DNA from: Phycisphaerales bacterium
Lineage (GTDB): Bacteria; Planctomycetota; Phycisphaerae; Phycisphaerales; UBA1924
Assembly: GCA_020427635.1 (NCBI GenBank)
Contig: JAGQOH010000005.1
Location: forward strand, 24,935-88,934
Length of the DNA: 64,000 nucleotides
Direction of reading: 5' to 3'
Shown: one piece after another, positions 16,161-25,346 of the stretch
How the letters are laid out: every line of letters begins with the position of its first letter
Numbering within the stretch: the stretch's first letter is position 1
The notes under the pieces: generated by a model
Seen by the model: only the letters and a program-made list of their open reading frames with translations
Told to the model about the DNA's origin: nothing
The model's database searches: none
Program-made: the position numbers and the translations under genes

Positions 16161-18395
16161 TCACGCCGCGTCCGCCGGCTCCTTCTCCTGCTCGCCCGGG
16201 GGGGCATATTCCTGATAGTCCATCGTCGTCTTGTAATTCGACTTGAGATAGCCGCCCGCCGAGGCGCGCACGCCATTGACGATCACGCCCAGGAAGTCGG
16301 CTCGCGCATCACCCAATTGCGTGCGCAAGCGAGCCAGCAGGCCCCGCTTCTCGCTGTACGTCCGGCATACCAGGACCGACGCGTCGCAACGGCCAGCCAA
16401 TGCGAAGGCGTCACCCGCCACAACTGCTGGGGCCACATCAAGGAAGATGAGGTCATAGTGCGACTTCGCCTTGGTCAGCAGGTCACCCATGACGGCCGTG
16501 TTCAGACGCTCATACTGATGCCCGCGATCCGTGCCCGCAGAGAGCAATGACACACCGTTCGAGACCTCCTGCACGCAGCCATCCAGCGTGCCGTCGCCGC
16601 GCAGAAGATCCGCGAGTCCTGGACCTTCCTTCACGCCCAGCATGGTGTGCAACGAAGGCCTGCGCAGGTTCGCATCGATGATCAGCACCCGCTTGTCGAT
16701 CAGCGCCGCCGAGTGCGCCAGGTTGGCGACAATCGAAGAGTTCCCGGATCCGGGCATGCCCGGACAAAAGACGACTGTTTGGTGACCGCGCGCATCGCAG
16801 GCCTTTAGGATCGCTGTGCGAATCTGGCGCGCACTCTCCGCCACTGCGCCAAGCGGACGATCCTTGACCGCAAGCTCGATGCGTTCGGGCTTGGCGGGGT
16901 CGATCGCCAAGTCGGGCACGATCCCCAACACCCGCGTGCGAGGAATGAGTGAAATATCGCGCGGTGAACGCACGCGTTGCTCCCGCAATTCGCGCAGCAC
17001 GATGAAGCCCGCCGTCGAACCGACGATCAGCAAGACCGACAGTGACAGCACCGGGATCGGCTTGGGAAAGCTGCGGAAGTCGGGCTTCTTGGCTTGCTCG
17101 ATGATGCGCACCTGCGTGCCAACCTGCTCGACAATGGACAGATTGCGCCGGCCTTCCGTAACGCGTTCCATCTCTTGCCGCTTGGCCTCAGACTCCGTCT
17201 CCATCTCCTCATACTGCTTCAGCAGGCCCTGCACCTCAGTGAGCTTGAGGCGCGCATCTTCGAGGTCAGTTGTGAGCTGATCCTCGGCACGCTCATATGA
17301 CGAGATCGTCGACCGGTAGTTCTCGAGCGCCGTGGCGAATGCCTCGGCCATCTCGTTCTCCACGACCTTCTTGTACTGATTGTGCAAGGACGCGATCGAC
17401 GCTTCCATCGCCTTCACGTCGCGGTGGTTTGGGCCGAACTGCGCGCGCGTTGACGCCAGCGTCGCCTCGCGAAGCTCGATCTCGCTTTCAAGTGACTGCG
17501 CCACCCGAGCTTCCTCCGCCTGCGCCCGAATCATTTCCGGATACACGGGCGGGCCATCTTGCTTCGTCAACTCCAGATACTGGTTGTACAGCTGCTGCAA
17601 CCGAGCCTTGTCTTCGCGCAATGCAACAATGCGCGGCAGCAACTCCTGCACCTCCTGGTAATAGCTCGATTCGGTCTGACGCACGCTCTCCAGCCCGCGG
17701 TCCGCAATCAGACGCTCCTTGTTGTTCTCGATCGCGTCAATGTCCGCCTTGATTGAACGGAGGTTGCGGTCAAACTGCTCGATCTTCTGACGAGCGTCGG
17801 CGCCACGCGTCTTGCGGTGATCGTCCATGTAGACGTCAGAGATAGCATTCGCAATCGTCGGTGCATCGGCAGACGATGGCGTCCGCACCGACAATTCGAA
17901 CAGTGCCGTTCCACCCAGCATGCGCGCATTCACGATCTTCTTCAGGTCATACAACGCCTCGGCCTGGTCAAGGCCGTCGCGACCCATGTACTTCTTGATC
18001 CACTTCGTGTTGCGCACCGTTGGTTCATTCAGCGCCGCAACCAAAATCTGGTCCGCCTGAATCAGCTTGACCTGCGTCTGCAGGAACACCTCGTTCTCTT
18101 CGCCTGAACCCGTCTGGCCGATCGTCTCGTCCATGCGTCCCGCCGACATGGGCGGCATCGACTGGAACAGCACCTTGCCGTCATAGCGAGGCACGAACAA
18201 CGCAAAGACCAAGTACAGCACCACACCAAGCACCGCGCCCGCGAGCGCAGACCCCAAGAGCCAGGGGTAGTAGCTGCGCAGCAGACGAATGGGATCAAGC
18301 GCCGCTGCGGCGCCCGCCGGCGCCGCCGCTGCCGCAACCGCCACTGGCCTGGGCGCGCCCGCCGTTGGTGGCGCTGGAATTGTGCTCGTCGTCAT
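16161..18395 (-). CDS. Wzz/GumC chain-length protein fused to a BY-kinase domain with altered Walker A
   Basis: The protein controls exopolysaccharide chain length and export. A first membrane helix is at about residues 40-65. A long periplasmic coiled-coil region (200-430) and a second helix near 455 follow. The C-terminal 220 residues are a bacterial tyrosine-kinase (CapB/Wzc) domain with Walker A' (VLIIDANLRRPSLH) and Walker B (YDLIFLDVAP). The tail is tyrosine-rich (GGYLKSNYKTTMDYQEY). The Walker A loop reads PGSGNSS, so the invariant Lys is Asn. ATP hydrolysis or autokinase activity may therefore be lost or changed. It sits between the TPR gene and the WecA-like gene. Confidence 0.9.
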   Translation of the reverse strand: MTTSTIPAPPTAGAPRPVAVAAAAAPAGAAAALDPIRLLRSYYPWLLGSALAGAVLGVVLYLVFALFVPRYDGKVLFQSMPPMSAGRMDETIGQTGSGEENEVFLQTQVKLIQADQILVAALNEPTVRNTKWIKKYMGRDGLDQAEALYDLKKIVNARMLGGTALFELSVRTPSSADAPTIANAISDVYMDDHRKTRGADARQKIEQFDRNLRSIKADIDAIENNKERLIADRGLESVRQTESSYYQEVQELLPRIVALREDKARLQQLYNQYLELTKQDGPPVYPEMIRAQAEEARVAQSLESEIELREATLASTRAQFGPNHRDVKAMEASIASLHNQYKKVVENEMAEAFATALENYRSTISSYERAEDQLTTDLEDARLKLTEVQGLLKQYEEMETESEAKRQEMERVTEGRRNLSIVEQVGTQVRIIEQAKKPDFRSFPKPIPVLSLSVLLIVGSTAGFIVLRELREQRVRSPRDISLIPRTRVLGIVPDLAIDPAKPERIELAVKDRPLGAVAESARQIRTAILKACDARGHQTVVFCPGMPGSGNSSIVANLAHSAALIDKRVLIIDANLRRPSLHTMLGVKEGPGLADLLRGDGTLDGCVQEVSNGVSLLSAGTDRGHQYERLNTAVMGDLLTKAKSHYDLIFLDVAPAVVAGDAFALAGRCDASVLVCRTYSEKRGLLARLRTQLGDARADFLGVIVNGVRASAGGYLKSNYKTTMDYQEYAPPGEQEKEPADAA

Positions 18396-18552
18396 GGCGA
18401 TTCGTCCTCTTCTCTGCGCAGCCTCGGGCGCACCGTCCCCGGGCCCCGTTCCAAAAATTCACTCCGGATCCATCCGTGTACATCGGCCTCTGCGCGGGCG
18501 AGCCTTTGCCCGCCTCGCGCGATCCTGGCCTCCTCCAGCGCACCGATAACGC

Positions 18553-21500
18553 TCAGGGAATGGTGCTCCGCACCGCATCGATCTCCGCTTGGTACTGATC
18601 CCGGTTGCTCCCGGTTCGGACATCCTCCAGGGCCTTCTGAGCATCCGCCAACGCCTGGCGGGCACCGCGGTTGTCCTCCAGGGCGACATATACCTGGGCC
18701 AGGTGGATGTTCGACAGCACCCGGTGGTCCGGCACCAATGCCGTCCGAATCGCGTTCTGCAGGTGTCCCGCCGCGTCGTTCAAGCGACCGGCCTCGAAAA
18801 ACACCACGCCAACCGTATCCAACACCGCCGAGTTATCGGGTGCGATCTGCTGAGCTTGCTCGGCATAGGGAATCGCTTCCTCACCCCGATCCAGATGCTT
18901 CGCGAGGATGTACCCCACGTTGTTGTTGAGCTCCAGATCAAGGTTGTAGAGCGCCAGTCCCTTCCTGCCCGAGTCGAGCGCTTGCTCAAAGAGCTTACGC
19001 GCCGCGGCTGGGTCGCTCGTCTCCTTCGACACGCCCAGGTCATACTGCAGGTTCGAAAGCAGCTTGTATGCCTCAAGCTGCGCTGCAGCATCGCCCTCGG
19101 ATCCCGCGACCATGGCTTCCGCTCTCGGAATGTCCTCTGCCTTCACGCCCGCGACAAGCCGCTTGTATCCCAGGCGGCGCACCTCCAAAGACACGGGCAA
19201 CTCCCCGCGTGACGCCGCCAGCTTGTCCAGCCACTGCTGCGCCTCGCCCTCGGCGCCGAGCGCCTGGCGCACCTGGGTGTACCAGTAGCCAAGCATGTTG
19301 GAATCGCCCAACTCGACCGCCATGTCATAGCCCTTGTCGATCAGCGCTTCCATCTCGTCGAGGTTGTCCAAGAAGGCCTGCGTCCGCGCTTGCAACATGA
19401 TCGTCGGCACCGTCTCTTCCATCGACTTCACGACATCAAGCAAACGCAGTGCCTGCCCGCGCGTCGGCGGTGCGTCACGCTGCAACAAACAGTCCAGCAA
19501 GCTCGCTGAGACCACCTTGCTGCGCTCCTCATCCGCCTTCGTGCTGTCCAGATCGAGCAAGCGCTGGAAGCAGCGCGATGCTTCGCTATACCGACCCAAG
19601 CGCCGACACAGGTCACCAGTTGAGCCCTGCCAGAAAGACGAGTCCGGATAGCGATCCGCCGCCTCGATGGCTGCATTGAGCGCTTCGTTTTCGCGACGCA
19701 CGTTGAGCAACTGTTGCACAAGCACGCGCCGAAGCGTGTCTGCGTTCGAGCCCGATGCGTTCTCAAGGCCCTTGCGGAGTTCGACCAGCGCCTCTTCCAG
19801 GCGCCCGCGGCTCTTGTACAGCTCGAACTTCAAGCCCCAGGCGTCCATCATGTCCGGGCGCAATCGCAACACCTGATCCAGATCCTGGATCACATCCGGG
19901 AACATCGCCGGGTCATCTCGGTTCAGCACGGCGCGCCGGTAGTACGGCAAGTGCGACGAAGGATGCTTCTCAACCGCCGAAGCGAGAATGCGCTGTGCTT
20001 CGCGCGTGTCACCCGTGCGCTCCGCAATCGCCGCCGAGAGAATCAGCACCTCCAAATCGTTCGGATACTGCTTCGCCGCCTTCTGCAAGACCGTCCTCGC
20101 TTCGGACATGTTCTCCATGCGGATCAGTGTTTCGACCAGCCGCTTGCTCACGCCGAACGCGTCCTCGACGTTCTCGCCGCCCTCTGCAATGATCGAGCGG
20201 TACGCTTCCGCCGCGCGCCGATTGGCTTCATCCGCTTCAGCAGTCGCCTTCGCCGCCGCTTCGGGTTGTTCGTTTGCTTCAAACTGAGCCGCCTCTGTGG
20301 ACTTGGTGCTGCCCAAATTGAAGAAGTAGTTGCCCAACTGGCGATCAATGTCGCGCGTTGGACCCTGCTTTGAACGCACAGCCTCGAGCACTTCAACCGC
20401 TTGGGCGTCCTCGCCGCACTCCAACAAGAATCCGGCCTGCGCCATGCGTGCCGCCACAAGCGGCTCATCTTCGGTCAAGGTCTTGGCGTAGTCGTCAAAG
20501 ACCGCCACACCCTCATCGACCGAACCGTGATCGCCACGCGCGACCAGCGCTCGCAATCGGGTCATGATGAGTGGTGCGACTTCCTTGCCCTCAAGCTGAT
20601 CCAACACGTCGCGCGCCTCGCTCCATTGCTCATCCGCGATCAGCAGGTTCGCCAGCGCCAAGGCATTCGTCGTGTCATCGGGCAGCGCCTTGAACACCTC
20701 TCGACGCACCCGAACAGCCTCTTCGCGATCGCCGGCCTTCGCCTCCAAGTCGAGCCAGATCGCCCGCAACTCTTCGTCGTTTGGCATGAAACGAAACACT
20801 TGAGACTCGCGCCCAACCGCCGCCAATGCCTCGTCGTTTCGTCCGAGCTTCGCGAGGGCGCGGGCATAGAGCTTCGCCGACGCCACATCGTCGGGCTTGC
20901 TCTGCAGCGCTCGCTCCAGCGCATCAATCGCTTGCGGCACCAAGCCCGCCTCAAGTCGAGACTGTCCTAACAGTCGCCAGAGCGCCGCGTTGTATGGCAG
21001 ACGCTTCGTTGCCGATTCAAAAGTGCGCACAGCATCCGTGGGCTTGCCTTCCGCAAGCTGCAGGCGGCCTTCAAACGTTGCACCCTCCGCTCGATCAGAG
21101 TTAAGTTGCCCCGCTTTCTGTGCCGCAACACGCGCCGTCGCCAGGTCGCCCTGACGAAGCGACCACACGAAGCGCGCTTCAATCACACTCGGATGATTGG
21201 GGTCCGCCTTTTCCGCTGCGGCCAGCCACTCATTCACGCGATCGGGCATGTTCTGCGTGATGTACAGCGCTACTCGCTGCAGCGCCTTCTCAACATCGGG
21301 CAGCGGCGAAGCCTCGATCACCGCATCCTGGGCCTTGACCGGGTCCTCATACTGCAGCGCAATCACGATGTTCTTGAAGTTCTGATTGTTCGGGAAGCGC
21401 TCCTGTGCCGACTTGGCGATGGCAATGGCGCCTGGACGGTCCTCGTCCATCATGTGCTGCTGCAACGCCCGCATGATCACGCGCGAATCGTCCGGATACG

Positions 21501-23310
21501 TCGTGTACGCTTGCTCGACCAATTGCCGCGTGCGGTCAGCATCCTGATCGAGTTCCGATTGCCGAATGTCCATGAGGGCCTTCACGATCGGATCCACCTC
21601 ACCCGTCATCGCCTCGGCACCCTCCGGGTTGGCAATCATGAACGTCTGCACCTCGCGCAGCTTCTTCGCGAGTGCCTGGTTCTCGGGCGCGATCTTCGTA
21701 GCGCGTTCGAGCAATGTGGCCGCCTGCTCAACGTCACCCATCTTCAGGTACACATCTGCAAGCTGCATGAGCGTGGAGTTCAGGCGATACCCCGCCCCAA
21801 CCAATGTCTCGAACTTCTGGCGCGCATCACCAAGCACGCCCTCCGCCGCCAGGCTTGTTGCCAGCAGATAGTCAATTTCCTGGTCCTCGCCCACCTCTCG
21901 GCTAAGTTCGCTCAACAATGCCGTGGCATCCGAATACCGCGATTCCACAAGCGCAATCCGCGCATCGATGAGTTTCAACTGCGACTGCCCGCGCACACCG
22001 ATCCGATTCTGCAGGGCATCACGCGACGTCTTGGCTTGAGCCAGGGCCTCATCGCGAGCTTCATCCGTTGTCGCGCGAGCGTATTCACCGAGCCACGTCG
22101 ACACCTGGTCCGCCGCCGCTTGCCGGCGATACTGCGGCAGCAACAAGCCTTCCAAACTCAGCGTGGGCGTGGGCAGATCCATCACCTTCTGGAACGTCGC
22201 CAGCGCCTTGTCGCGCTCGCCGGCTCGCTGATATGCCTGCCCCAAGACCATGAGCCACTCGGGGTCCGTCGGGTGCAATGCTGCTTCGCGCTCAACGAAC
22301 GCAAGCTGATCAGCCCGACTGATCGCTTCGCCTGCCCGTCCGATCAACTGCTGGATCCCGTTTGGATCCATGCTGCCAGGAGGCAGATCCTTCATCTGTG
22401 CGAAGATTGCCGCGGCGCCCTTCTCGTGGGCCGCCTGCAGTGCCTGACGCACATCCGGACGTGCCGATACGCCCACCTCAACGATCGGCATGTCCAGCTT
22501 CATGAGCAGCGCCATCACGTGATTCGGATGCGCCGCAATGAATTCGTCCACCGCCTTGCCCGCTTCTGTGAACTCGCGATCAGCAAGATCCGTGCGCCCA
22601 TTGGCATGCTGGATTTCGCGCTCAGCAAGGTGCCAACGTGCGGCGGCGAAGCCCGCGTCCAGGAAGTCCGGGTTCGCCGCATACGCGGTCTGCAAGTCCT
22701 CCAGCGCCAACTCACGTGCTTCGTCGGGCACCGCCGTCAGGCTCATGCGCCCAACCTGCGCCAGCCCGCGGTACCCGCGAATCTTGGCGACGATCGGATC
22801 CTCCTCATCGCGCAGCGACTTCAGCTTCTCGGTGCAGGTCGAGACGATGAACTCGAGCATCTCGGCGCCGCCCCCTTGTTGCGTCACCCAGTCGAACCGA
22901 GCTTCGATGAGGCGCAGCTGCAACTCCGCATTCGCAGGGTCCAAGCTCGCCAGTCGCTCCAGGGCGCCGAAATAGTCGCCATTGAAGCGATCGCTATAGG
23001 TCACTTCCTCCTTGGGCGTGGTGCGCAGCATCGCGTCGATGTATTGCTCGATGTAGTCACGGCGTGCGCCTTCCTTGTCCACGGCGCGTCCAAAGCGAAT
23101 GCGGGCCTCCTCAAGGAGCTCTTCCTCCGCTTCTGCATCACCTGCCGCCCGCGCCGCCTCGGCACGCGCGGCGTAGTCCTGACCTTGCGTGACGTTGCGC
23201 TCGGCAGATTTCAGCGAGTGATACGTCGCCAGCGCGACGATGCCCATCACCAGCACGAGCACCACGCTAATCGTGATGAACAGAAACTTCTTGTTGACTT
23301 TCGTTGCCAT
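18553..23310 (-). CDS. giant membrane-anchored TPR protein of the exosortase locus
   Basis: This 1585-residue protein starts with a single membrane helix (residues 9-30, FLFITISVVLVLVMGIVALA). The remaining ~1550 residues are almost entirely TPR-like helical repeats (for example AWRLLGQSRLEAGLVPQAID-type units and EKALQSKPDD-type turns). Large TPR proteins of this kind occur in PEP-CTERM/exosortase EPS loci, where they are thought to act as periplasmic scaffolds. The gene starts 34 bp after the EpsI-like gene. There is no sign of a frameshift across the long frame. Confidence 0.85.
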   Translation of the reverse strand: MATKVNKKFLFITISVVLVLVMGIVALATYHSLKSAERNVTQGQDYAARAEAARAAGDAEAEEELLEEARIRFGRAVDKEGARRDYIEQYIDAMLRTTPKEEVTYSDRFNGDYFGALERLASLDPANAELQLRLIEARFDWVTQQGGGAEMLEFIVSTCTEKLKSLRDEEDPIVAKIRGYRGLAQVGRMSLTAVPDEARELALEDLQTAYAANPDFLDAGFAAARWHLAEREIQHANGRTDLADREFTEAGKAVDEFIAAHPNHVMALLMKLDMPIVEVGVSARPDVRQALQAAHEKGAAAIFAQMKDLPPGSMDPNGIQQLIGRAGEAISRADQLAFVEREAALHPTDPEWLMVLGQAYQRAGERDKALATFQKVMDLPTPTLSLEGLLLPQYRRQAAADQVSTWLGEYARATTDEARDEALAQAKTSRDALQNRIGVRGQSQLKLIDARIALVESRYSDATALLSELSREVGEDQEIDYLLATSLAAEGVLGDARQKFETLVGAGYRLNSTLMQLADVYLKMGDVEQAATLLERATKIAPENQALAKKLREVQTFMIANPEGAEAMTGEVDPIVKALMDIRQSELDQDADRTRQLVEQAYTTYPDDSRVIMRALQQHMMDEDRPGAIAIAKSAQERFPNNQNFKNIVIALQYEDPVKAQDAVIEASPLPDVEKALQRVALYITQNMPDRVNEWLAAAEKADPNHPSVIEARFVWSLRQGDLATARVAAQKAGQLNSDRAEGATFEGRLQLAEGKPTDAVRTFESATKRLPYNAALWRLLGQSRLEAGLVPQAIDALERALQSKPDDVASAKLYARALAKLGRNDEALAAVGRESQVFRFMPNDEELRAIWLDLEAKAGDREEAVRVRREVFKALPDDTTNALALANLLIADEQWSEARDVLDQLEGKEVAPLIMTRLRALVARGDHGSVDEGVAVFDDYAKTLTEDEPLVAARMAQAGFLLECGEDAQAVEVLEAVRSKQGPTRDIDRQLGNYFFNLGSTKSTEAAQFEANEQPEAAAKATAEADEANRRAAEAYRSIIAEGGENVEDAFGVSKRLVETLIRMENMSEARTVLQKAAKQYPNDLEVLILSAAIAERTGDTREAQRILASAVEKHPSSHLPYYRRAVLNRDDPAMFPDVIQDLDQVLRLRPDMMDAWGLKFELYKSRGRLEEALVELRKGLENASGSNADTLRRVLVQQLLNVRRENEALNAAIEAADRYPDSSFWQGSTGDLCRRLGRYSEASRCFQRLLDLDSTKADEERSKVVSASLLDCLLQRDAPPTRGQALRLLDVVKSMEETVPTIMLQARTQAFLDNLDEMEALIDKGYDMAVELGDSNMLGYWYTQVRQALGAEGEAQQWLDKLAASRGELPVSLEVRRLGYKRLVAGVKAEDIPRAEAMVAGSEGDAAAQLEAYKLLSNLQYDLGVSKETSDPAAARKLFEQALDSGRKGLALYNLDLELNNNVGYILAKHLDRGEEAIPYAEQAQQIAPDNSAVLDTVGVVFFEAGRLNDAAGHLQNAIRTALVPDHRVLSNIHLAQVYVALEDNRGARQALADAQKALEDVRTGSNRDQYQAEIDAVRSTIP

Positions 23311-23344
23311 GACCTATCAATCCCATCGCCCGCTTGCGGGCTTG

Positions 23345-24178
23345 CTAAGAACCTTCGTGCTCAGAAACATTGCCTCGTTCGACTTCGATCCAATCCGGCA
23401 TCCGCCGCATGACTTCGGGAAGCAGCTCATCGAGCAGCCCGCCGACCAGCACCGCCAATTCCTCTGGCGTGTCCACAGACGCCGACATAAACTGCATCTT
23501 TGCGTAGTACGCATAGTCCGCCTGCAAACGAAACGCCTGCAAACGCACCTCATCCGCTGACGACACCACCGTGCCGTTTGCGATGAAGAAATACCCCGCC
23601 AGCACGCGCCCGCCCGACGGATCCTCATACTGCGAGACGCGCAGCGCCAGATCCTCCACGCGATAGGGCAGGCGGAATCGATTCTGCACTTCACTGCCCC
23701 GACCCAGCAGGATCGGTGGATCCTTGTCCGAATCCGGATCCACAATCAGGCGCGACAGATCAAGCGGCACCTTCACAGTTTGGCTCGCGCCAACCAGATT
23801 TACGCCCGCCGCCACAAAACAGCGCTCTGGCACGTGCGGCACGGTGTCGATCATGCCCGTGTAGTACGCCATATGCACGTCGAGTCGCGCCGGTTCATCC
23901 GGCGGCTCGATCCCCGTCTGCACATACGTCCGCGTCAGGTAGTTGAAGGTGCCAAGCTCTTCCGCGGCTTCCTTGGAGAGCACCTCATCCTCGCCCCGCT
24001 GCGCCCAACCCGGAACGGCGCGCGGCAGCGTGCGCAACTGCAAATTGTTTGGTGGATAGATCGGGCGCTTTTGCAACCGAATCTTGGCGTATGACAAATA
24101 TGCCGGCAGCGCGACCGATGCGCCGAGCAACAGCGCGACCGCCGCAACAAACGCCATGTCGATGCGCGGGCGGGCCAT
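23345..24178 (-). CDS. exosortase-associated EpsI-family protein
   Basis: This 277-residue protein has one N-terminal membrane helix and an EpsI-like periplasmic domain. The family signatures seen are the tryptophan-glycine region after the helix (PRAVPGWAQRG), the NYLTRTYV segment, DVHMAYYTGMIDTVPHVPERC and the C-terminal GYFFIANG. EpsI domains accompany exosortases and are thought to work in EPS export or protein processing. The start overlaps the exosortase stop as TGATG, so the two are translationally coupled. A longer frame to 24217 exists but lacks support. Confidence 0.85.
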   Translation of the reverse strand: MARPRIDMAFVAAVALLLGASVALPAYLSYAKIRLQKRPIYPPNNLQLRTLPRAVPGWAQRGEDEVLSKEAAEELGTFNYLTRTYVQTGIEPPDEPARLDVHMAYYTGMIDTVPHVPERCFVAAGVNLVGASQTVKVPLDLSRLIVDPDSDKDPPILLGRGSEVQNRFRLPYRVEDLALRVSQYEDPSGGRVLAGYFFIANGTVVSSADEVRLQAFRLQADYAYYAKMQFMSASVDTPEELAVLVGGLLDELLPEVMRRMPDWIEVERGNVSEHEGS

Positions 24179-25113
24179 CAGACAGACTCCTCTGGCTCGA
24201 TCTTGCGCAGGATCCACGCGCCGCCCATGAACAGCCCAAGGGCCGGCACGAGCAGGATGGTGCCAATCACCATGTGCGCATCACCTGCCGCCAGCCCAGG
24301 CTTGAACAGGGTCAGGCCGCCCAGCACTGCCACGCGCACGATATTCATGAAGAGTGCGACGGGCGTCGCCATTAGCACGATCGCACACCGCTGCCACCAC
24401 GTCCGACCCGCAAAGAACGCAACCACCACGCTCAGCGCCGCGAAGGCCACGACCATGCGCATCCCGCTGCACGCTTCTGCGACATCGAGCGGGATGACCT
24501 TGCCACCATGAAAGATCTCCAGCTTGTTGCCGTAGCGCGTCACGTCCAGACCGAACACCGTCAGCATCAGTTCCGCGCCGCGCGACGCCAACAACTTCAA
24601 GGGCCATGTCAGCTTCGTCATCACCTGCTCGGAGATCGTGATCCCAAACCCAAGGAATCCAATCGGAAACGAGAGCACTCGCAGCATGTGCGGCCCAGCA
24701 AGCAGCAGCACCACCCCCGCCAGGGCGAGGATCATCGAAAGGCCCTGGAACATGTGGTTTGGGAAGCCCGAGATGAAGTACACATAGCTCATCATCCCCA
24801 GCACGAGCACCGCAAGCCCAGGCCAATAAATGCACGCCGGCGTTGCGGCAACCCGTGCCCTGTGCTTCCAAATGTAGAACGCACTGATCAAGGGCACGAC
24901 AAAGGCATGCCCCCAATCCTCGAACGCGCCGCGGCTGTATTGCTGTTGCTTGTCAAACCACCGGTAGAACAGCGCGATGAAAGACACGCTCACCAGCCCG
25001 AGCATCACATAGCCCATCGCATCGTGCGCACGCAGACGTGTCACCAGGCGCGAAATCGGCGGCGCCGCGCCTGTGCTGAGCCCCACCCCAGGTTCTCGTG
25101 AAAGTGTTGACAT
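24178..25113 (-). CDS. exosortase (archaeosortase/exosortase family transpeptidase)
   Basis: Exosortases are polytopic membrane cysteine transpeptidases that cleave C-terminal sorting tails. This 311-residue protein has about eight membrane helices. The three catalytic residues are visible in order: Cys215 in AEACSGMRM, Arg260 in FMNIVRVAVLGG and His280 in GDAHMVIG. The ATG at 25113 has a GGGGA 6 nt upstream. It heads a coupled pair with the EpsI-like gene and is followed by the TPR gene. A likely substrate type, a short-CTERM protein, is encoded at 28351-29019. Confidence 0.92.
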   Translation of the reverse strand: MSTLSREPGVGLSTGAAPPISRLVTRLRAHDAMGYVMLGLVSVSFIALFYRWFDKQQQYSRGAFEDWGHAFVVPLISAFYIWKHRARVAATPACIYWPGLAVLVLGMMSYVYFISGFPNHMFQGLSMILALAGVVLLLAGPHMLRVLSFPIGFLGFGITISEQVMTKLTWPLKLLASRGAELMLTVFGLDVTRYGNKLEIFHGGKVIPLDVAEACSGMRMVVAFAALSVVVAFFAGRTWWQRCAIVLMATPVALFMNIVRVAVLGGLTLFKPGLAAGDAHMVIGTILLVPALGLFMGGAWILRKIEPEESV

Positions 25114-25346
25114 CGAGGTCCCCTGGACCCTCCATCGACCGAGCGAGCGCACGTCCCAACCGCTCGCGGGTAAACCCACCGCAATCAATCGTCCGCGGGG
25201 CGCACCGTCACCACCTTGGCGGTCCCTCCCCGCTTACGAATCAGGGGCTTCACAGTTCGGCGTCCCGTGCCAGGCGCAAGATACCAGCACCACCTCAGCC
25301 TCGCTCAGGCGGCGCCACCCCTCCATCCGACTCGTTTTGCCTGGGC

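Noticed and set aside
21106..23412. A 768-codon plus-strand open frame
   Set aside because: Antisense to the TPR gene, Arg/His/Leu-rich, no domain, no start signal.
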